Positions 59,232 to 64,000 of a stretch of DNA of 64,000 nucleotides are shown here, in pieces. Position 1 is the first letter of the stretch, and every line of letters starts with the position of its first letter. The DNA lies in NCBI GenBank assembly GCA_022447205.1, contig JAKVBQ010000015.1, forward strand, positions 1 to 64,000. The letters run 5' to 3'. Source of the DNA: Phycisphaerales bacterium (lineage in GTDB: Bacteria; Planctomycetota; Phycisphaerae; Phycisphaerales; SM1A02). Below the pieces are notes generated by a model that saw only the letters and a program-made list of their open reading frames with translations, ran no database searches and was not told the DNA's origin. The translations under genes were made by a program, and so were the position numbers.

Positions 59232-60431
59232 TCAGGCCCGGGCTCTTGGCAGTTCGGGGAGGCACGAGTGAATCGAATCGACGATTCTGTCGCCGGCGCG
59301 TCTCGCTCCCGCGATGTTCCGTGACACCGGGCCCAGTTCAAGTTCGGCAAGCGGCCCGGAGACGTAGACTCGAGGGTGCCAGCGCAGGCTGGTGTCGATG
59401 ATGGGGTACCCACAGCATGCACAGGGGAGGGATGCCGAGGCGATCAGGTCGTCGACCATCGACCCTCCGGGACGCCGCGAGTCGAATCCGGTCGCGAGGA
59501 AGATGCGATCCACGGACACCTCGGTTGCACCGTTGACCTTCAGCAGGAGGTCCTCGTCACCCGGGACGAGCTGGTCGACTTCACCTTCATGCCATTGGAT
59601 CCGCTTCCGTGCAATCGCCCTGCGCAGTGAGCGTCCTATGTCGGGAGAGACCGAACCCTTGTTGCGAGCATCCGTGATCACCGCGCGGCGTTGATCCGGA
59701 TCCTGCTCCTGGCTGAAGATCGACGTGTATTTCCAGCCCAGCCAGCCGGGATCGCTGTCGAACTGATGCTGTCGCAGGGGGTGGCGGGAGACGAGATGGA
59801 CATCATGGCCTGCCTTCAGCAGTCGCAGTGCGACGTGCCCGGCGGAGATGCCGCCTCCGACCACTGCGACCGTTTCGGGTGCCTCGGGGCTTCCATCGAA
59901 GCCATGCTCGAAGATGTGCTGGATCCTTGGCTCGTTCCGGGGCGCCCAGTCCGGCCACTCGGGTTCCTCGCTTGAACCGACGGCCAGCACCAGGTTCTGC
60001 GTGTCGAGTTCGCGCCCGTCGTCAAGTCGGACCCCGACCCGGTCGTGGTCGATCGTGCACTTCACGACCCGGCTCCTGACCTGGAGCTCCCCGAGCCCGA
60101 AGGTCTTCTCGATCTGATCGCAGTGATCATTGAAGAGTGCAAGCGAGGGTCGCTCGAAGGGGAGGGCGAACTGGCCGGACCTCTGACGTTTGCGTCTTCG
60201 TGCAAATCGTTGAAGGCTTCCATGTTCGAGCCCGAGGTGGTGCACTGAAGGTGAGCGCAGGTGCGTCATGCCTGTGGCGGCAGTACAGCTTCGCCACCGT
60301 TCAAGGAGTCGGTCGCCCGGATCCACGATGCGGAGGCGATCGGGTGAGACCTTCGCATCTCCGACCAGGCGGGCGGCGATGTGCACCCCGTGGATGCCGC
60401 CGCCGATGATCAGCCAGTCAAGCTTCGTCAT
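59232..60431 (-). CDS. FAD/NAD(P)-binding monooxygenase-like protein
   Basis: A 399-residue flavoprotein; the start at 60431 is favoured because the upstream open frame overlaps the zinc-ribbon gene. N-terminus LIIGGGIHGVHIAARL (FAD), then EPVAVVGGGISAGHVALRL-type second Rossmann fold at about residues 187-205 (NADPH), and a terminal IFLATGFDSRRPGG-like motif, as in class B flavin monooxygenases/L-lysine N6-hydroxylase-like proteins. Substrate unknown. It is the second gene of a pair, 4 bases after the zinc-ribbon stop. Confidence 0.75.
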   Translation of the reverse strand: MTKLDWLIIGGGIHGVHIAARLVGDAKVSPDRLRIVDPGDRLLERWRSCTAATGMTHLRSPSVHHLGLEHGSLQRFARRRKRQRSGQFALPFERPSLALFNDHCDQIEKTFGLGELQVRSRVVKCTIDHDRVGVRLDDGRELDTQNLVLAVGSSEEPEWPDWAPRNEPRIQHIFEHGFDGSPEAPETVAVVGGGISAGHVALRLLKAGHDVHLVSRHPLRQHQFDSDPGWLGWKYTSIFSQEQDPDQRRAVITDARNKGSVSPDIGRSLRRAIARKRIQWHEGEVDQLVPGDEDLLLKVNGATEVSVDRIFLATGFDSRRPGGSMVDDLIASASLPCACCGYPIIDTSLRWHPRVYVSGPLAELELGPVSRNIAGARRAGDRIVDSIHSCLPELPRARA

Positions 60432-60435
60432 GGGA

Positions 60436-60681
60436 TCAGCAGTTGCACCCCTGGCCGGAGCAGCAGCCACCGCCACCGATTCCCAGGTTCTTGCCGGATC
60501 TCGGCGCGAGCACGTGTCCGGTCCCGAGCAGTCTTTCGACCGGTGCCTCGCGATCCGTCTTCCCGACATCGACCGAGGCCATGTCGCACAACTCGCCCCA
60601 CGTGGTGATCCGTGCGCTCATCGCGTGGAACACGCTGACTTCGCGGCCGTTCTCCGGGCAGACATAGTCATACGTGGGCAT
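60436..60681 (-). CDS. FmdB-type zinc-ribbon protein
   Basis: An 81-residue protein beginning MPTYDYVCPENGREVSVF, the FmdB-like opening with its first CxE-type knuckle; a cysteine-rich end (GGGGCCSGQGCNC) follows, as in planctomycete relatives. GGAGG ribosome site 7 bases before the ATG at 60681; the ATG at 60687 is too close to the ribosome site to be used. FmdB-like proteins are often annotated as transcription regulators, but most are of unknown function. It is encoded in front of the flavoprotein and probably co-transcribed. Confidence 0.75.
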   Translation of the reverse strand: MPTYDYVCPENGREVSVFHAMSARITTWGELCDMASVDVGKTDREAPVERLLGTGHVLAPRSGKNLGIGGGGCCSGQGCNC

Positions 60682-60952
60682 CTGCATACCTCCATGGTGC
60701 GGTTGATCGCGTGACACAGACACAAGGGATCAACCACCTGCGGGCCTGAAAAGGGGCTTTGTTGACAATAGGTTGCCAACAGCCTGAAGGCAAGTCTGTT
60801 GGATCGGCTCCGTCGGCTGGGCGGTCTTTCTGCCATCTGCACACGTGTCCGCCGTGCCGAGGCCTCATCACGATCCGGTCCGGTGTCAGTCATTTTCTAT
60901 GATGACCTGCCCTTGCCATTCGAGATGACCAGTCCGTCAAAGGAAGCGTCTC

Positions 60953-61909
60953 ATGACCAGTGCCGAAGAGCTTCAGCTCGCCATCCACGCTGCTCTCGAT
61001 GCTCCACCGATCGACTGGGCCTACCGAGACCTTGATTCGGCGGGGGAAGCTGGATGCTGCGTCTGCGGCGATTACCTGTCACTCGGGAGTCCCGGTGAAG
61101 TGCAGTTCGGTCCGAATGCGACCCTGCCCATCCACAAGGAATGTCACATCGCACGGGACGGCCTTTCCAGCAAGGCGTGCAGGCTGAGCATGATCGGTTA
61201 CTCGTTCCTTGTTCGGGCTTCGATGGCTCCCAAAGACACGACTCCCAAAGGCTGGAGAAAGACCTTTCTGGAGGCGTTCCTCCAGGAACATGGGCGTACC
61301 GCTGGAACCTGGTTGATCGGATATGGCGTTCCATGGTGGGAGCGTTCCGCTGGATTCACGTCCCTTGATGAATTTGTCCGCTGGAGCCGCTGGTGCTTCA
61401 TCTATGAGCGTGATCCGGGGAAGTTCACCAGCATGGGCAAGGAGATTCCTCACTGGGACGAGGAACAGGAGTCCTGGCGGGAGTACATCGCCTGTGGTCA
61501 CAGCAAGCAGGTCTACGGCACCTTTTATTCCGCGCTCTACAGGGAGCCTCGGACAACACGCGGGAAGACCCCCAAGTGTGACTCTCGAATCCTCGCCCGA
61601 ACGGCAGGGCGGTGCGGCCTCTGCCACGACACCATCCTGACGGATGGGCCGCGCGGGAAGTTCTCCGGCGTGTCCGACCACATCTTTCCCGATTCCAAGG
61701 GGGGGCTTGAGTCGATCGAGAACATCCAGCCTGCCCATGTCTGCTGCAACTCGTCCAAGAGCTCGATCAGTGGGGGGCACGCGCCCCTGGCGTGGATGCT
61801 CGGAAGATTCGCGTTGGAACAGCTGGCTTTGCCGGATGGTTTCTCGAACTGGAAGTCGCTTGCTGGTGAAGCGGTCAAAGCGACCAGGAAATTCGCCGAC
61901 CGGTTCTGA
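60953..61909 (+). CDS. HNH endonuclease-domain protein
   Basis: A 318-residue protein with an AAGGAAG ribosome site. An N-terminal zinc-binding-like region (CCVCGDYLSLG-x(16)-LPIHKECH) and an unfamiliar middle (about 80-215) precede a typical HNH: RCGLCHDTIL, VSDHIFPDSKGGLESIENIQPAHVCCNSSKS, where Asp242-His243 supply the catalytic pair and the two CxxC bind structural zinc. The HNH suggests a DNA-cutting enzyme, perhaps a defence or mobile-type nuclease, but there are no partner genes such as a methyltransferase next to it. Stands alone between divergent and unrelated genes. Confidence 0.7.
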   Translation: MTSAEELQLAIHAALDAPPIDWAYRDLDSAGEAGCCVCGDYLSLGSPGEVQFGPNATLPIHKECHIARDGLSSKACRLSMIGYSFLVRASMAPKDTTPKGWRKTFLEAFLQEHGRTAGTWLIGYGVPWWERSAGFTSLDEFVRWSRWCFIYERDPGKFTSMGKEIPHWDEEQESWREYIACGHSKQVYGTFYSALYREPRTTRGKTPKCDSRILARTAGRCGLCHDTILTDGPRGKFSGVSDHIFPDSKGGLESIENIQPAHVCCNSSKSSISGGHAPLAWMLGRFALEQLALPDGFSNWKSLAGEAVKATRKFADRF

Positions 61910-62041
61910 TTCGCTCCACCCCTGCGAAGACCTCTGCCGACTCCGGTATGATGGCCCCGTCATCGAAAGACCGTGGTACGCCGGGTACCACCGCTCGCAG
62001 ATCCGTTTCCTGGACACTTCTCTACAAGAACGGCACACACC

Positions 62042-63067
62042 ATGCGCAACACCTGCATCACCGTGAGCGTGCTCTCCTGCATGCTCCTCTCCACCTCCGT
62101 CCACGCCGATGACGACATGGTCATGCCGTCTTCGATGGAGGAGTTCGTGAACTGGCAACTGGATCACGGCGCATGCGGCACCTGGGTCGAGACCGGGGTC
62201 ACGGAGAAGATGTGGGTGGGCATCCCCGCGGGTCTGAGCTACACCAACACCAACATGATGTGGTACGAACCGGCGACCGAGCAGCTGTTCCACAGTCACC
62301 ACATGGTCACCGATGATGGTCGTGTCATCTCCACCGGGGCCGGGCTGATGGCCTGGGATGCCGCTCGCAATGCGCCCGTCGGGAGTGGTTCGGGGTACGA
62401 CCTGGGGAAGCCCTACCACGGCACCTCCATCCTCAAGGGCATGAACAGCGACACCATCGTCTGGGAGTACACCGAGCAGTCGCAGGGCAAGACCACGACG
62501 TACATCAACTCCGTCGCGTACACCGGTCCGAACACCCGGACCAACTCCGTTCGCGAAGGCGATGACGGCACCCCCTGGGTCAGCACGGTGGTCCGTGCGA
62601 ACCCCGGTGGTGACCTGATGAAGGCCACCGGACTCGTGGGTACGTGGGACTTCGAAATGCCCGACGGCCGCACGATGCGCCGCGTGATCTCATGGATGGC
62701 CGACAAGCGGGTCCTGAAGCAGGAACGAACGATCGTCGGTGAGACCGACGAGCCCATGGACCTCTACCTGATGTACTGGGACCCCGTGAACGACCACATC
62801 GCGACCCTGTACCTGGACGATCACGGCACCGTGATCCATGGCAAGGTCGACTCCATCACCGATCGTGACGGCACGGTGACGGTCATCTCCTCCCACGAAG
62901 GCAGTCGATTCGGTGACCTGACCATGAGCACGCAGATGACCCAGGTCGTCACCGACAAGACGCTGACCACGACGTTCCAGGGCATGTCCCTCGACGGCGT
63001 CCGGCACGGTCTCAGCTGGAGTGAAGACGCGAGCGTGAACGACCGCGTGTCTTCCGCCGACAACTGA
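62042..63067 (+). CDS. exported protein of unknown function (DUF1579-like)
   Basis: A 341-residue exported protein (signal MRNTCITVSVLSCMLLSTSVHA). The ORF opens upstream, but the ATG at 62042 begins the signal; no strong Shine-Dalgarno is present, and a TATGAT hexamer lies about 90 bases upstream. The middle and end have LVGTWDFEMPDGRTMRRVISWM and a repeated Y-L-x-Y-W-D/D-x-H-G strand pattern (LYLMYWDPVNDHIATLYLDDHGT), a beta-rich fold resembling DUF1579 and the protein at 42552. Function unknown. Confidence 0.6.
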   Translation: MRNTCITVSVLSCMLLSTSVHADDDMVMPSSMEEFVNWQLDHGACGTWVETGVTEKMWVGIPAGLSYTNTNMMWYEPATEQLFHSHHMVTDDGRVISTGAGLMAWDAARNAPVGSGSGYDLGKPYHGTSILKGMNSDTIVWEYTEQSQGKTTTYINSVAYTGPNTRTNSVREGDDGTPWVSTVVRANPGGDLMKATGLVGTWDFEMPDGRTMRRVISWMADKRVLKQERTIVGETDEPMDLYLMYWDPVNDHIATLYLDDHGTVIHGKVDSITDRDGTVTVISSHEGSRFGDLTMSTQMTQVVTDKTLTTTFQGMSLDGVRHGLSWSEDASVNDRVSSADN

Positions 63068-63176
63068 AACTGGCAGGCGGCATCGACAAGATGAGTGGCG
63101 ATCTCGCTGCAACGATGTACCGACAAATGATCGATACCGTGCACAGGCAACTTCAAGACACGAGGTTCGTTCAAGC

Positions 63177-63926
63177 ATGAAGATAAGCGTGATCACTGCG
63201 ACCTGGAACAGTCAGCAGACAGTGGCGGACACACTTCGCTCACTTGATGCTCAGCTGTATCAGGACACCGAGTATCTCGTCATCGACGGGGCCTCGACGG
63301 ACAACACGCTTGATATCGTCAGGAGCCATGGAGGCCGTGTGGACAAACTGATCAGTGAACCTGATCAGGGAATCTATGACGCACTCAACAAGGGAATCGA
63401 AGCGGCGACCGGAGACATCGTCGGCTTCTTGCACTCTGACGATGTGTACGCCAACAACAAGGTGCTTGCCAAAATCGCCGAGGCATTTGCATCCACGAAT
63501 GTGGATGCCATCTATGGTGATCTGGATTATGTGTCAAAGGACGAAAACGACAGACTCGTACGTCATTGGAAGAGTCATCCATTCAAACGCAGGAAGTTGC
63601 GATACGGATGGATGCCCCCACACCCGACTTTCTACATGCGGACCCAGCTCTATCGTGACTTGGGCGGCTTCGATCTTCGCTTCAAGATTGCCGCTGATTA
63701 CGATTCACTGCTCCGCTATCTGTGGAAGAATCAGATAACGGTCGGCTACATACCGGAAGTGTTGGTCAAGATGAGACTGGGCGGCGCCAGCAACCGCAGC
63801 ATCAAGAACATGATTCAAAAATCCCGAGAAGATTGCCTGGCCATGAATGCCAATGGCATCTCTCCATTCATCGCTCTTCCAGTGAAGAACTTGTCGAAAC
63901 TGCCGCAGTTCTTCAAGAAAAGCTAG
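63177..63926 (+). CDS. glycosyltransferase family 2 protein at a lower-GC edge
   Basis: A 249-residue GT-A glycosyltransferase: MKISVITATWNSQQTV, DTEYLVIDGASTDNT, DQGIYDALNKGIEAATGDIVGFLHSDDVY (Asp-x-Asp metal site) and GGFDLRFKIAADYDSLLRYLW. Such proteins add sugars to exopolysaccharide or envelope glycan. Base composition is visibly less GC-rich than the rest of the window and codon choice differs (for example GAT/AAA-rich), suggesting acquisition, possibly as the start of an exopolysaccharide cluster continuing past the window. Start at 63177 has a weak GAGG ribosome site. Confidence 0.85.
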   Translation: MKISVITATWNSQQTVADTLRSLDAQLYQDTEYLVIDGASTDNTLDIVRSHGGRVDKLISEPDQGIYDALNKGIEAATGDIVGFLHSDDVYANNKVLAKIAEAFASTNVDAIYGDLDYVSKDENDRLVRHWKSHPFKRRKLRYGWMPPHPTFYMRTQLYRDLGGFDLRFKIAADYDSLLRYLWKNQITVGYIPEVLVKMRLGGASNRSIKNMIQKSREDCLAMNANGISPFIALPVKNLSKLPQFFKKS

Positions 63927-64000
63927 CTCGCCCGCTTTCGCAGCAAGGAAGCTTGTGCCTGGACACCTCAAAGTCCAAGGCGATCACGCGATCTGGATGA

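Noticed and set aside
1-64000. tRNA, rRNA, CRISPR arrays, insertion sequences, prophage or cohesin genes
   Set aside because: None recognised by eye; a tRNAscan, CRISPR finder and HMM search could still find divergent examples.

Overview
This window looks like a chromosomal segment of a free-living, probably marine, planctomycete, most likely of the class Phycisphaerae. That placement is inferred from three things: high GC throughout except the last kilobase; nine secreted proteins that end in the same two-copy dockerin-like tail (pattern DxNxDGxVDGADLxxLLGxWG); and typical planctomycete content (formylglycine sulfatase, type III polyketide synthase cassette, many large secreted proteins of unknown function). 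No rRNA, tRNA, CRISPR array, insertion sequence, integrase or phage gene was recognised.

Layout. 1-7.3 kb holds secreted dockerin-tailed proteins (HAF-repeat protein, deacetylase-fold protein, CxxCH haem protein, NHL/ScyD-like propeller) and a zinc peptidase. 7.9-12.7 kb holds a CPA1 antiporter, a PHP-domain hydrolase, a sulfatase and a lipoprotein. 12.8-15.8 kb is a tightly overlapping methyltransferase / FAD oxidoreductase / type III PKS operon, followed by an FHA protein, typA and an amine-oxidase-like flavoprotein. 19.5-22.6 kb holds a RuvC-fold protein, a stand-alone RlmK-type rRNA methyltransferase and a dockerin-tailed protein. 22.7-27.5 kb is an unusual operon of two paralogous secreted coiled-coil proteins plus a PETase/cutinase-like hydrolase, divergent from an ATP-grasp ligase. 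28.8-33.5 kb is a CsgG-like / COG3014 / YcfL / LpoB envelope operon. 33.7-43.6 kb mixes a zinc-ribbon microprotein, a dockerin-tailed esterase, trhO, a GH16-type glucanase, a GYF-like membrane protein, a diaminopropionate ammonia-lyase, a GH18-like lipoprotein and small proteins. 43.6-52.3 kb holds ppc, a metallophosphoesterase, a second dockerin-tailed esterase, a TraB/TIKI-peptidase fusion and a ZIP transporter. 52.3-58.1 kb holds a decayed nucleotide-sugar dehydrogenase fragment, a large purple-acid-phosphatase-like protein, an AlgD-like dehydrogenase and a GT4 glycosyltransferase. 58.3-64 kb holds a SOUL lipoprotein with an out-of-frame dockerin relic, a flavoprotein/zinc-ribbon pair, an HNH nuclease, a secreted protein and, at the right edge, a lower-GC GT2 glycosyltransferase that may open an exopolysaccharide region.

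Themes. Much of the window serves polymer capture and turnover outside the cytoplasm (sulfatase, GH16, GH18, esterases, PETase-like hydrolase, phosphatase, peptidases) and envelope building (nucleotide-sugar dehydrogenase, glycosyltransferases, LpoB/CsgG-like lipoproteins). Many first genes of transcription units lack a Shine-Dalgarno sequence and instead carry a TAnnnT hexamer 6-10 bases before the start codon, which suggests widespread leaderless transcription. All functional statements come from reading the sequence by eye; no database search was run.
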